Made by a program: the position numbers and the translations under genes. Positions 34,049-43,272 of a DNA stretch of 64,000 nt are shown here, piece by piece. The notes under the pieces were generated by a model, which was given only the letters and a program-made list of their open reading frames with translations, had not been told where the DNA came from and made no database searches. This stretch comes from Candidatus Jettenia sp. AMX2. Its GTDB lineage: Bacteria > Planctomycetota > Brocadiia > Brocadiales > Brocadiaceae. The stretch lies in NCBI GenBank assembly GCA_030583665.1, contig CP129469.1:1364001-1428000 (forward strand), written 5' to 3'. Positions within the stretch are counted from its first letter, which is position 1; every line of letters begins with the position of its first letter.

Positions 34049-36289
34049 CTACTGCGTTCGTTTCTTCATCCGGAGCACACTCAGGATGTTAGAATATTGA
34101 TCAGTCCATAGTGCTATGCCGGGTTGATGAGGGACCGGCTTCCATTTCGGGTCACTCGCCAACGCACCCAAATCTTCCCTTGTTCGTGCCATAACTAGGT
34201 AGTCTGCCGGCGTCTTTCCGTTTGCCTTTTCTTCTTTCGTAACCTGATTATCAAATCTTGAAAGGCATATCAGTCCCTTTTCATAAGCCAGATTGCCAAC
34301 AACCGGAGTAAGATTGAGATATCGGTTGGAAACGTGGAACACAAGAATACCGTTTTTGTCAAGCTTACTCAGATAAAGTTCCAGTGCCTCGAGTGAGAGG
34401 AGGTGCGTTGGAATTGCACCGGAACTGAATGCGTCAAGGATAATCATGCCGTAATATCCTTCGGGGGCATGGTTCATCTGAAGCCTTCCGTCACCCAAAA
34501 CAACATCATAGGTTCCCCGGCAACCGGACAGGAACGTAAAATACTCCTCATTACTGGCAATTCGTAAAACATCCGGATCAATTTCGTAAAACGTCAGGTG
34601 CTGGCCGGGTTCAGCGTAACTGGCCATTGAGCCAACACCGAGGCCGACCATGGCAATGCGTGGTTTTGACTGTGATCCGTTAAATGCGTTGAATACATCG
34701 CCAAGGGGACCTTTACGGTGATAGTACGACAAGGGCTCATGGCGAAGTTGAAGATCGGTATGCTGAGTACCGTGAAGTGTATTACCGTGAATGAATTTGC
34801 GGAACCTGCCATCAGGATCGAGAATGATTTTTTTCACGCCGAAGAAATTGCGTTCAACATGCAGGATATTTCCAATCCTGAGAGTTGAGTAATTGGCTGC
34901 AATTAAAATAAGGGTGCTGACCAGCATGCTGAAGCGAATTTGACGGGTCTTCATGCAGAAGCAGGCCGCTATCAAGCTAACCAGTATGAACAAAGACAGG
35001 ATGGTACTTACTTTCGGATTGAAAAACTGCAGGCTAATGATTAAGCCAAAAGACAAAAGGCCTGTACCAACCGGCAGCATAACGTCCAGCCATAGGCCTG
35101 TTGCCTTTGTTTTGTCTGACTTTACCGATAGAAGAATTATCCCTGTCAGTGACAGAGCAAGCATATATTCCGTTACCGTTTTGAATACGAGGGGGGCAAT
35201 AATCGCATTGAAAACACCCCCCAGCACGCCACCGGCTGATATCAGAAGGTAAAATCCGGTGAGATATTTGGGTACAGGACGCCGTTGTGCCAGTTCACCG
35301 TGGCACATGATAGCTGCTGCAAAGAACATAAACAAATGAGCCGGAATGATCAGCCACATTACTTTGAAATTGTCGAATGCAACCATTACCGGCAGGAGCG
35401 GTAAAAATATGAACGGGAAGATGCGAATGACCAGATGGTGGGGAAGCGGGGGTTTCCTTGCAAATACAAAGATAAATGTCATGAGATAAATTGCCAGAGG
35501 GATTACCCACAGCAGGGGAAGAGGCGCCAGGTTGGTTGTAATGTGCGTTGTTACCCCCAGCATCAGGCTTGAAGGTACAAACGCAAGAAAAACCCACCAG
35601 AGCCGTTGTGTCAAGGCAGGGTTGGAAGAAAGCTCGATCACTGTCGTTACTTCTGTAGACGTTTTAGTTAATGCTGGTTGCCCTGCTTTTGCCGTGCGCC
35701 ACACGATGACGGCGCAGAATGAAACCATGACAATCAGTACGATATACCCTTGCGTCCAAATCCGGCTTTGCAGGGTTACCGGAAGGACACGCTCCATCAG
35801 GAGCGGATAAGCGAGCAGTGCTACCAGACTTCCCAGATTGCTGGTGGCATAGAGGAAATAGGGGTCCCTGCCTTCCCAATGGCCGGTGCTGGCAAACCAT
35901 TTTTGAAGCAACGGAGCGCTGGTTGAAATAACAAAAAATGGCAGGCCGGCGGACAGCAGCAGTTGCCACAAAAGCCAGAACTCAGGATTGGAATCGTTTG
36001 CGGGGGTTAATCCTTTAGTGAATTCAACAGGAAGGATGAACAGTGGCAGAAAAAGAATCGCGAGATGAATGGTAATCTGCCGGTAAAGGGTAAACCGAGC
36101 TGTAATTGCATGCGCATAAAGATATCCGGCAAGTAATACGGCCTGGAAAAATACCATACAGGTGTTCCAAACAGCAGGCGTTCCGCCAAGTTGCGGCAGG
36201 ATCATTTTGCCAACCATAGGCTGGATGAGAAACAGGAGTGTTGAGCTGATAAATAACGTTGCTGCAAATACCGGGATGGAGAACATCAT
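34049..36289 (-). CDS. Membrane protein fused to spermidine synthase-like methyltransferase domain
   Basis: A 746-residue protein. About twelve hydrophobic segments occupy residues 1-460 (LFISSTLLFLIQPMVGKMIL at the start is typical of 'fused MFS/spermidine synthase' proteins). The soluble C-terminal domain has a nucleotide-binding motif IAMVGLGVGSMASYAEPGQ, FYEIDPDVLRIA, and VVLGDGRLQMNH..YYGMIILDAFSSGAIPTHLL. This keeps the aminopropyl/methyltransferase-like fold. Many such proteins lack polyamine synthase activity, so the reaction is open. The start at 36289 is an ATG-ATG pair with a weak ribosome binding site. Confidence 0.8.
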   Translation of the reverse strand: MMFSIPVFAATLFISSTLLFLIQPMVGKMILPQLGGTPAVWNTCMVFFQAVLLAGYLYAHAITARFTLYRQITIHLAILFLPLFILPVEFTKGLTPANDSNPEFWLLWQLLLSAGLPFFVISTSAPLLQKWFASTGHWEGRDPYFLYATSNLGSLVALLAYPLLMERVLPVTLQSRIWTQGYIVLIVMVSFCAVIVWRTAKAGQPALTKTSTEVTTVIELSSNPALTQRLWWVFLAFVPSSLMLGVTTHITTNLAPLPLLWVIPLAIYLMTFIFVFARKPPLPHHLVIRIFPFIFLPLLPVMVAFDNFKVMWLIIPAHLFMFFAAAIMCHGELAQRRPVPKYLTGFYLLISAGGVLGGVFNAIIAPLVFKTVTEYMLALSLTGIILLSVKSDKTKATGLWLDVMLPVGTGLLSFGLIISLQFFNPKVSTILSLFILVSLIAACFCMKTRQIRFSMLVSTLILIAANYSTLRIGNILHVERNFFGVKKIILDPDGRFRKFIHGNTLHGTQHTDLQLRHEPLSYYHRKGPLGDVFNAFNGSQSKPRIAMVGLGVGSMASYAEPGQHLTFYEIDPDVLRIASNEEYFTFLSGCRGTYDVVLGDGRLQMNHAPEGYYGMIILDAFSSGAIPTHLLSLEALELYLSKLDKNGILVFHVSNRYLNLTPVVGNLAYEKGLICLSRFDNQVTKEEKANGKTPADYLVMARTREDLGALASDPKWKPVPHQPGIALWTDQYSNILSVLRMKKRTQ

Positions 36290-36355
36290 GTCATTTACTC
36301 TCTGAATTCGTATATGATGGACCCATATTTTGGAATAATGTAAAATCCTTAACGT

Positions 36356-36964
36356 CTAATTCAGGGTAAATTCAACTCTTACAGGGGGACCTGTGATAAC
36401 CCTGATTTGCTGGTCTTCAGCCTTGCGCCGCTCATTCCACAGCTTTATAATATAAGTCCCCGCCGGTACATTCGTGATAGAAAAACGGCCATCATTATCA
36501 ATCATTGCAAAATATGGGTTCTGTAATACCAGGATATAAGCAAGCATATCAGCGTGAACGTTGCATCGTATAGACGCAACCCCTAATTTGTTAAAGGTGA
36601 ACGACCTGACTTCTCCCTGAAACCATGTTCCCAGATTCATGGCATCTGCAACGGCATCCGGGGAATAGATGTTGTGCCGGACCGTATCGCTATTAAGGAA
36701 ATCAACGGTAGTTCCTTTCACTATAGGAAGCACATGGGGGATAAAGGCCATGTTTTTCTGATCCATAACAGCATGGTCCGCAGGAGGATTAAACGTACCC
36801 GGCACATGTTCGATATAAACAATGGTATCCTTGAGATGTTTTGCCTTTCTCGTTTTTACTATTCCTTGAATTGTACCTGTGGCATCTCCTAAGGTTTCCG
36901 GGGTAGGCATATACGCTGAAATGGTAAGGAACAATACAAGAAATGAGCTAATAAGCTTTTTCAT
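36356..36964 (-). CDS. Exported cupredoxin-like protein with C-terminal carboxypeptidase-regulatory-like end
   Basis: A 202-residue protein with a signal peptide (MKKLISSFLVLFLTISAYMP). Residues ~65-150 resemble a plastocyanin-type fold (PIVKGTTVDFLNSDTVRHNIYS). The candidate copper ligands are that His, and C-N-V-H-A-D-M, which supplies Cys, His and Met in the usual C-x2-H-x2-M spacing. The C-terminus (IDNDGRFSITNVPAGTYIIKLWNERR) resembles a carboxypeptidase regulatory-like module. It likely acts in the periplasm in electron transfer or copper binding. It lies 66 bases upstream of the membrane spermidine-synthase-like gene, in the same direction. Confidence 0.75.
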   Translation of the reverse strand: MKKLISSFLVLFLTISAYMPTPETLGDATGTIQGIVKTRKAKHLKDTIVYIEHVPGTFNPPADHAVMDQKNMAFIPHVLPIVKGTTVDFLNSDTVRHNIYSPDAVADAMNLGTWFQGEVRSFTFNKLGVASIRCNVHADMLAYILVLQNPYFAMIDNDGRFSITNVPAGTYIIKLWNERRKAEDQQIRVITGPPVRVEFTLN

Positions 36965-37026
36965 ATGGAATTATACCTTTTGTCAAAAAAATACATAAAT
37001 TATTACAGTTATTTTATGACAATCTC

Positions 37027-38898
37027 TTATTCCTGCAACGCTGGTTCCGGCTTCCCGGTATAGTAACCCTGGGAATAATCAATACCGAGCGTTTTTACTT
37101 TCTGATAAATATCTTCACTATGAACATATTTTGCGATAGTTTTGATATGTAATTTTTTTGCAAAACTGACAATGGTTTCTACAATAACCTGTGAGGAGAC
37201 ATTTGAATCTATATGTTTGATTAAAGAAGAATTGATTTTTAAGTAGTTTACCTCCAGCCGCAGGATGTGTTCAAGATTAGAGTATCCTGACCCGAAATCA
37301 TCAATAGCTATTTTACAACCGTGCTTTTTCATTTCACGGATAAAAACATGAACGGTCTGGAAATTTTCAATCACATCACACTCTAAAATCTCGAAAATAA
37401 TCCTTTTAGCTATTTCAGGAGTATTGTTAAATATCCCTTTTATAAAATCATGAAATCTTTTATCCAGGATATCCCTTATAGAAAGGTTAAGGGAGAATTC
37501 GTACGATGCATTTTTCATGGCTTCAATACTTTTCTTTATCATGATTTCGGTTATGTTTTCATATAATCTGGTTTCTTTTATTACCGGCAAGAAAGATTCG
37601 GGTATTAGTATCCGGCTATTTTCATCGATAACCCTTACCAGACATTCATAATTTTCTGTTATACCGTTGCTGTTGTTTACAATTGGCTGAAAAAATACCT
37701 TGACTGCATCTCTTTTGATTGCATTCTCCAGAAGATTGAGAGTGTTGAGATTTTTTGAAATGTTGTCATGGAGATTAAGGTCTTTTTTATATTCCAGAAA
37801 AAGTGTTCCCGGGTTTTTTTTCACATACTGTAATGCCATATTGGCCTTTTCCAGGAGTGGTTTTTCTTTTGACAGGCCTATAGATACAGTAATTGCGATC
37901 TGGTAACGATCATAGATAAACGTTTCTTTTCCTATTTCATTTATTATGGTTTTTGCCAGAACCTCAGGATTATAATCTAAGGAATTTTCAAATAATATAC
38001 CAAAATCATCGGCTCCAAACCTGTAGATTTTTGCATTCAGTTTTTCAGGAATAAGAACCTTGAGGGTTTCTGCAAATTTTTGTAAGATAAAATCACCCGC
38101 TTTTATTCCATAGAAATCGTTTATATGTTTAAAATTATCTATATTTATCAAAAGCAGAACAGGCTCTTTTAAATCATTTTGATTCAAATAAAATGAATAT
38201 ACATTAAAAAGCCCTGTCTGCATATCTTTTGTAGCTGCTTCTTCCAGCCTTAATGTTCTTTCCTTTATTCTCTCTTCAAGTTGTTCATTTAATCGTTTTA
38301 ATTCTGTTTCAACCTGGAGCAATTTCTGATTTTGTGTTATCAGGTGTTCATAGGTAAAAAGAAGAAGATTCAATATCTGGCGATGGTCTGCTGTTACACT
38401 ATAATTTTTGCCATTGTAGTAAAAGGAAAATTCTTTTTGTCCTTTTTCATGGCTATAATGATAAGGCTTTGAAAGAATAGACCTGATTTTAAAAAGAAGA
38501 AGTTTTTCGTCATAAGGTTTTGTTATATAACCATCAACCTGATGACTCAAACTGTAAATAATTTCTTCCGGGTCAGAAAGAACCGTTAATAGTATAATTG
38601 GTATGTTTCGTAATGTCCTGTCACGTTTGATCTCGCGGCAAAGCGCATAGCCATCCATGCGGGGCATAATGATATCGCTAATTATCAGCGATGGTTTTTG
38701 TTCTCTCGCCATCTGTAAACCTTCGATACCATCTTTTGCTATTCTTACCAGATAACCTGCCTGGTTAAGTAAATGTTTAAGAAATTCGGATTGAGTAGCA
38801 CTGTCTTCTATAATGAGAATTTCTTTTTCGTTATTCTTGTGCGGTGTGTCAAAAGCCGACGTGTTCCCTTGATAGACATTCATTTTATCTGTTAGCAT
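37027..38898 (-). CDS. Response regulator-GGDEF-EAL protein with degenerate GGDEF
   Basis: A 623-residue cytoplasmic signalling protein. Residues ~25-145 form a receiver domain (acidic pair E31 D32, phosphoacceptor D75 in SDIIMPRMDG). A coiled-coil follows near 190-220 (VETELKRLNEQLEERIKERT). The GGDEF domain carries GADDF in place of GGDEF, so cyclase activity is doubtful. The EAL domain has ECLVRV at the signature, with ECDVIE, DDFGSGYS, LKINSSLI and SQGYYTGKP. Most metal and base residues are kept, so phosphodiesterase activity for c-di-GMP is possible. It is a single gene with no adjacent kinase in the window. Confidence 0.85.
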   Translation of the reverse strand: MLTDKMNVYQGNTSAFDTPHKNNEKEILIIEDSATQSEFLKHLLNQAGYLVRIAKDGIEGLQMAREQKPSLIISDIIMPRMDGYALCREIKRDRTLRNIPIILLTVLSDPEEIIYSLSHQVDGYITKPYDEKLLLFKIRSILSKPYHYSHEKGQKEFSFYYNGKNYSVTADHRQILNLLLFTYEHLITQNQKLLQVETELKRLNEQLEERIKERTLRLEEAATKDMQTGLFNVYSFYLNQNDLKEPVLLLINIDNFKHINDFYGIKAGDFILQKFAETLKVLIPEKLNAKIYRFGADDFGILFENSLDYNPEVLAKTIINEIGKETFIYDRYQIAITVSIGLSKEKPLLEKANMALQYVKKNPGTLFLEYKKDLNLHDNISKNLNTLNLLENAIKRDAVKVFFQPIVNNSNGITENYECLVRVIDENSRILIPESFLPVIKETRLYENITEIMIKKSIEAMKNASYEFSLNLSIRDILDKRFHDFIKGIFNNTPEIAKRIIFEILECDVIENFQTVHVFIREMKKHGCKIAIDDFGSGYSNLEHILRLEVNYLKINSSLIKHIDSNVSSQVIVETIVSFAKKLHIKTIAKYVHSEDIYQKVKTLGIDYSQGYYTGKPEPALQE

Positions 38899-39256
38899 GA
38901 TGTTTTCCGGTAATCTGTTTTGGAATAAAGTTACGCGTCCACTTGCATATCAATGTTACTATTGTATAAAATTATATAAAAGATAAACATTCTAACAAAA
39001 GGGGCTGGGGTGTGCTGAATGCATTTCGCCCATCCTGTAATTTGCTCTTTCCAGAAGGAAAACGATGACAGAAATACTTATAAATGGAATTATTTCATAA
39101 AATAGTTGAAGTATCAAGGAATTCTTGTGTTTTATGGAAAAATTATTCTTTTTTTGAATTTGCAATCTGAGATATTTGGTATAAAATCAAACACTTATTT
39201 TGATATTTTGGTTCTATTACTGTACAGATATCACATTGAAAGAGCGGGAAGGTTTC
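38899..39256. other. Intergenic, AT-rich
   Basis: A 358-base spacer between divergent genes. I see no gene, repeat or clear RNA element. It presumably holds promoters in both directions. Confidence 0.4.
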
Positions 39257-39511
39257 ATGTCTGAAGAGAAAACCCGGAAACGGAAAGGGATTGTTCATAT
39301 CAATCACGGGTACTGTAAACGGTGCGGTATCTGTGTGAACTTTTGTCCGGTTAAGAATCTGGAAATACGTCAGCAAAAACTGGTGGAGCTAGAGAGGTGT
39401 ATTGCCTGCAGGATGTGTCAGCGGTATTGTCCGGATATAGCGATAGAGATTGAGGAGATAGATGCAAAAACAGTTATTACAGGGAAATCAGGCTATAGTA
39501 ATGGCGGCTGA
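39257..39511 (+). CDS. korD: 4Fe-4S ferredoxin subunit of 2-oxoacid:acceptor oxidoreductase (delta)
   Basis: An 84-residue protein with two 4Fe-4S clusters: C-K-R-C-G-I-C-V-N-F-C-P and C-I-A-C-R-M-C-Q-R-Y-C-P. Gene order delta-alpha-beta shows that it is the ferredoxin subunit of the following enzyme. I chose the ATG at 39257 (GGGAAGG upstream). Its 3' end overlaps korA by 50 bases, so the subunits are translationally coupled. Confidence 0.85.
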   Translation: MSEEKTRKRKGIVHINHGYCKRCGICVNFCPVKNLEIRQQKLVELERCIACRMCQRYCPDIAIEIEEIDAKTVITGKSGYSNGG

Positions 39512-40484
39512 GGCTGCTGGTTTAAAATTTTTTGCAGGTTATCCTATTACGCCTGCTTCTGAAATTCTCCACGAAATGGTCAGCAGGAAGGATATCATGG
39601 TGCTGCAAATGGAGGATGAGATTGCCTCTATCAATGCCGTTATTGGTGCATCGCTGGCCGGGCTTAAGGTAATGACGGCTACTTCCGGGCCTGGATTTTC
39701 CCTCATGCAGGAGAGTATCGGACTTGCCCATATGATGGAGGTACCTCTTGTTATTGTAAACGTTCAGAGGGTAGGCCCCAGCACGGGAATGCCTACGCTT
39801 CCCGCGCAGGGGGATGTTATTCAATGTATTCACGGAAGCCACGGTGATTATTTTCCTATTGTATTCTATCCGAATTCTGTATCGGAACTCTATACGTACA
39901 CGATTATGGCCTTTAACGCCGCAGAAGAATCCATGAGTCCTGTTATTCTTCTCAGCGACGGATATATCAGCCATCTCTATGAGACCATTGTTCCTCACAG
40001 GGATGTTGAAATCAGGGAGCGGAGCCGCTTGCCCCTTGGTATGAGTAACCGGCATTTTACGGGATTATCCCATGAGGATTCGATGCCAAAGACATCTGAT
40101 GTTGATAATTACAGGCGGCTTATTGCCCATCTGTACGAAAAACAACAAGTAACTGCCCGGCAATACAACCATTATGAGTACCGGCAGTGCCGTAAGGAAA
40201 CCGATACGCTTCTTATTGCTTACGGGGCGCTTTCCAGGGCAGCTTATTATTTTAAGGATGATTGTGCTTTGTACCGGCCTGTAAGGATATTCCCAGTTGT
40301 TGAAGAGGTGAAAAGTATAGCGCCTCAGTATAAACGGATTCTGGTAATGGAAATGAACAAAGGGCAATATGCTCATGAGATAGAACGCATATTGCATCGT
40401 GAAGTGGAATGTATACCGATTCTGGGTGGACGTATTGACCTGGATGAAATAAAACAAGAAATAAGGCAAAAGATGTATGAATAA
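39462..40484 (+). CDS. korA: 2-oxoacid:acceptor oxidoreductase subunit alpha
   Basis: A 340-residue protein with the family markers GNQAIVMAAEAAGLKFFAGYPITPASEI, MEDEIASINAVIGASLAGLKVMTATSGPGFSLM (in two parts), PSTGMPTLPAQGD and LLSDGYISHL. It forms the pyrimidine domain of a TPP-dependent enzyme (2-oxoglutarate- or similar 2-oxoacid:ferredoxin oxidoreductase). GAGGAG precedes the ATG, which lies inside the ferredoxin gene. In anammox bacteria such enzymes serve the reductive direction of central carbon metabolism; the substrate is not fixed by sequence. Confidence 0.87.
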   Translation: MQKQLLQGNQAIVMAAEAAGLKFFAGYPITPASEILHEMVSRKDIMVLQMEDEIASINAVIGASLAGLKVMTATSGPGFSLMQESIGLAHMMEVPLVIVNVQRVGPSTGMPTLPAQGDVIQCIHGSHGDYFPIVFYPNSVSELYTYTIMAFNAAEESMSPVILLSDGYISHLYETIVPHRDVEIRERSRLPLGMSNRHFTGLSHEDSMPKTSDVDNYRRLIAHLYEKQQVTARQYNHYEYRQCRKETDTLLIAYGALSRAAYYFKDDCALYRPVRIFPVVEEVKSIAPQYKRILVMEMNKGQYAHEIERILHREVECIPILGGRIDLDEIKQEIRQKMYE

Positions 40485-41241
40485 AGAGACAGATTTTAAG
40501 CGTTTTCTTAAGCTGGACCTATTGCCAACCCCCTGGTGTCCGGGCTGCGGGAATGGCATTGTGCTGAAAACCATATGCCAGGTATTTGATGAACTTGATA
40601 TGCCCATGAAAGGCACGGTTGTTGTTTCCGGGATAGGGTGCGCAGGCAGGAGCGCCGGTTTTTTTAACCTTGATTCCGTCCATACTGCTCATGGCAGGGC
40701 AATTCCGGTAGCCGAAGGGATCAAATATGCAAATGAAGCCCTTAATGTTGTTGTTGTTAGCGGTGACGGTGACCTGCTTGGCATAGGAGGCAACCATTTG
40801 TTACATGCGATACGGCGGAAAACTGATATAACAGTTATCTGTTATGCCAATGAGATTTATGGAATGACCGGTGGTCAGGCTTCACCTATTACACCGCACA
40901 ATATAAAAACCCTGACAACACCAGACGGCAACCCGGATTATCCAACGGATGTGCAGCCCCTTTTCAGGCATAATAACAGTTATTTTGCACGTACTACGGC
41001 TTACCATTTAAACCATATGAAGAAATGCATTAGGGAGGCGTTGAAGTTTAAAGGTTTTTCATTTGTAGAGGTAAGGACTATGTGTATTGTCAATTACGGC
41101 AGGCGATTAGGCTATAAGAATTCCAATGAGATGCTTCTGCATTATAAGGAATTTTATAAAATAAATGATTCTGCTGGGGAATTGGCCGGTAATGAGATCG
41201 GGATTGTAAAAGGATTGAGTCAGATAACAGATGACAGATGA
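40477..41241 (+). CDS. korB: 2-oxoacid:acceptor oxidoreductase subunit beta (TPP-binding)
   Basis: A 254-residue protein. The 4Fe-4S/TPP motif region PTPWCPGCGNGI, GIGCAGRSAGFFN, and the TPP-binding stretch VSGDGDLLGIGGNHL..CYANEIYGMTGGQ are clear. It overlaps korA by eight bases. No gamma subunit gene follows: 680 bases of repeats come next, then accA on the other strand. The gamma domain must be encoded elsewhere or be absent. Confidence 0.87.
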   Translation: MNKETDFKRFLKLDLLPTPWCPGCGNGIVLKTICQVFDELDMPMKGTVVVSGIGCAGRSAGFFNLDSVHTAHGRAIPVAEGIKYANEALNVVVVSGDGDLLGIGGNHLLHAIRRKTDITVICYANEIYGMTGGQASPITPHNIKTLTTPDGNPDYPTDVQPLFRHNNSYFARTTAYHLNHMKKCIREALKFKGFSFVEVRTMCIVNYGRRLGYKNSNEMLLHYKEFYKINDSAGELAGNEIGIVKGLSQITDDR

Positions 41242-41920
41242 TATAGTACTCTTATTCTACGGATGAAACCGAACGTCTCCCAGTACTCCCTCCCAGGTCA
41301 TTGCGAGGGGTCTTTTCCGAAGCAATCCCTCTCCCATGACCATGAGATTGCTTCGCTTACGCTTGCAATGACAAAAACAGTCTTATTTGGTGGGCAATGC
41401 CCACCCAACATTGAAATTGTTTTTAACACGAAGCACACGAAGTTTACGAAGAACATGAAGAAAGACAGGATTTAAATTTGCCTTGTAATTTCTCAGTAAT
41501 AACCCTGACGGGGTTATCAACCCTGTCAGGGTTTTCGGTATTTCTGTAGGGCAGGCACTGCCTGCCAATTGCCTGTTCTTCCTCTTTAAATCTGTGCAAT
41601 CTGTGGTTCCAGTCTTTAAAAATCCCGCATGTTTAGTATATCTGCTCACAAACCGAAGACAAAACCTTTACCCTATATTGTTAGGTTTTCATCTGTTTAA
41701 CGCTATAGTTGTTAGGTTGAGTCATTAAGGGTGAAAGTCCACCACAAAGCTTGCTATAGTGTGGAAGTTGGAAGCTCAAAGCTTGATTGTATAGGAATTT
41801 TCACCCTGCAATGAAGCCATTTATCTAAAGGATGAGCATATTTCCATTCTGTTATTATGAAAAGATCTTTTCATACGAGGGGCAGGTTTTGTGTTTTTGC
41901 AGTGAGCTACCATGAGTGAA
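41242..41920. repeat. Repeat-rich intergenic region
   Basis: This contains a CATTGCGAGG..GCAATGAC repeat pair (41298-41373), the TGGTGGGCAATGCCCACC palindrome near 41390 and a perfect-looking hairpin AACCCTGACGGGGTT/AACCCTGTCAGGGTT (41501-41533). A half copy of GTAGGGCAGGCACTGCCTGCC lies near 41547. The block 41375-41490 is repeated in inverse orientation at 44350-44455. The stretch 41690-41900 holds no gene. Confidence 0.7.
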
Positions 41921-42880
41921 CTATTCCAGATATTTACCTATCGTCCTGTATCTTTTATACCTTTTCTCTGTCAGGGTATCAACCGGGACATTCTTTAATT
42001 CTTCCAGATATTTAATCAGGTATGATTTAAAGGTATTTGCCATTATTTTCGGATCCTTATGCGCTCCTCCGATGGGTTCGGGAATAATCTCATCTGCTAT
42101 CCCAAATCTCAGCAGATCTTTTGCTGTAAGCTGCAGCGATTTCGCTGCATCGGGTGCGTTTTCACCGTTTTTCCATAGTATCGCAGCGCAGCCCTCAGGT
42201 GAAATGACTGAATAATAGGCGTATTCCAGGATGGCGAATTTATCGCCAATGCCAATACCTAAAGCGCCGCCGCTGCCACCCTCTCCTATAACAACATTTA
42301 TAATGGGTGTTTTTAGACGGCACATTTCATAAATATTTTCGGCAATTGCCTGTGCCTGACCTCTTTCTTCTGCTCCGATATCAGGATTGGCCCCGGGCGT
42401 ATCGATAAACGTGATGATTGGCAAATGGAACTTTTCTGCAAGTTTCATCTTTTGCAGCGCCTTTCTGTAACCCTCGGGGTTTGGCATTCCAAAATTGCAG
42501 GCAATTCGTTCCTTTGTACTCTTTCCCTTCTGTTGCCCGACTAGTAAAACCTTCTCGTTTTCAATTCTTCCCAAACCGCAAATAATGGCTTTATCATCCC
42601 CAAAATGCTTATCTCCGTGAAGTTCAATAAAATCCTCCACGATGAGATCAATATAATCTGTTGAGAGCGGGCGTTGTGGGTGACGTGCCAGTTTAACGAT
42701 GTCATAAGGGGATAATTGAGCATACAACTCAATTTGTAATTTTTCTTTTCTTTCTTTCAGGTGACTTATTTCTGTGCTTCTGTCAAAATTATCCTGTTTG
42801 AAAGCGGTTTCCAGATCTTCTATCCGGTGCTCAAGTTCCAAAATCAAATTTTCCAGTTTTGTTATGGATTTTTCAGACAA
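41921..42880 (-). CDS. accA: Acetyl-CoA carboxylase carboxyltransferase subunit alpha
   Basis: A 319-residue protein of normal length. Family phrases: LELEHRIEDLE at the N-terminus, LARHPQRPLSTDYIDLI, ELHGDRHFGDD-type sequence (here ELHGDKHFGDDKAIICG), IITFIDTPGANPDIGAEERGQ, GEGGSGGALGIGIGD and YYSVISPEGCAAILW. It transfers the carboxyl group from biotin to acetyl-CoA together with AccD, which is not in the window. Translation starts at a TTG (42880) with AGAGGAAA upstream. Confidence 0.93.
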   Translation of the reverse strand: MSEKSITKLENLILELEHRIEDLETAFKQDNFDRSTEISHLKERKEKLQIELYAQLSPYDIVKLARHPQRPLSTDYIDLIVEDFIELHGDKHFGDDKAIICGLGRIENEKVLLVGQQKGKSTKERIACNFGMPNPEGYRKALQKMKLAEKFHLPIITFIDTPGANPDIGAEERGQAQAIAENIYEMCRLKTPIINVVIGEGGSGGALGIGIGDKFAILEYAYYSVISPEGCAAILWKNGENAPDAAKSLQLTAKDLLRFGIADEIIPEPIGGAHKDPKIMANTFKSYLIKYLEELKNVPVDTLTEKRYKRYRTIGKYLE

Positions 42881-43272
42881 AGTATTTCCTCTTTTTGCGA
42901 TATTGCTAAATTATATACTTATAATATAATGCGGATTTATTTTAATTAATTTTTTGTTTAATGCAAGGAAATTAAGCCTGTAATATCTTCCAGGGATTAT
43001 TTTGACAGGTTGAGCAAAAGAGTATTTTTGAACGGCAGGGTAAACTTACATGTTTGCCATCCTGCAGGAATGCCAGGCCAATGCATAACCCTGCATTTAT
43101 CTTACAGACCGTTCTGTTTAGGGAGTACAGGAATATTCGATTTCCAAAATTATTTATCCAGCCATTTAAAAACGTTGACAAAGAGAAATCCGGCAGGTAA
43201 CATCAGGTCAATTTGTCTCTGTTTTTAATATTCTTACAGAACCCGGGGAAATTTTTTTACCACGTATAGTAT
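42881..43272. other. Intergenic, no gene seen
   Basis: A 390-base spacer between divergent genes. Short frames on both strands lack ribosome binding sites. No repeat of the local families was recognised. Promoters for accA and tyrA are expected here. Confidence 0.4.

Noticed and set aside
41690-41900. Group II intron-like phrase (GGGTGAAAGTCC)
   Set aside because: Only this short phrase is present. No domain V-like hairpin or reverse transcriptase gene was found.
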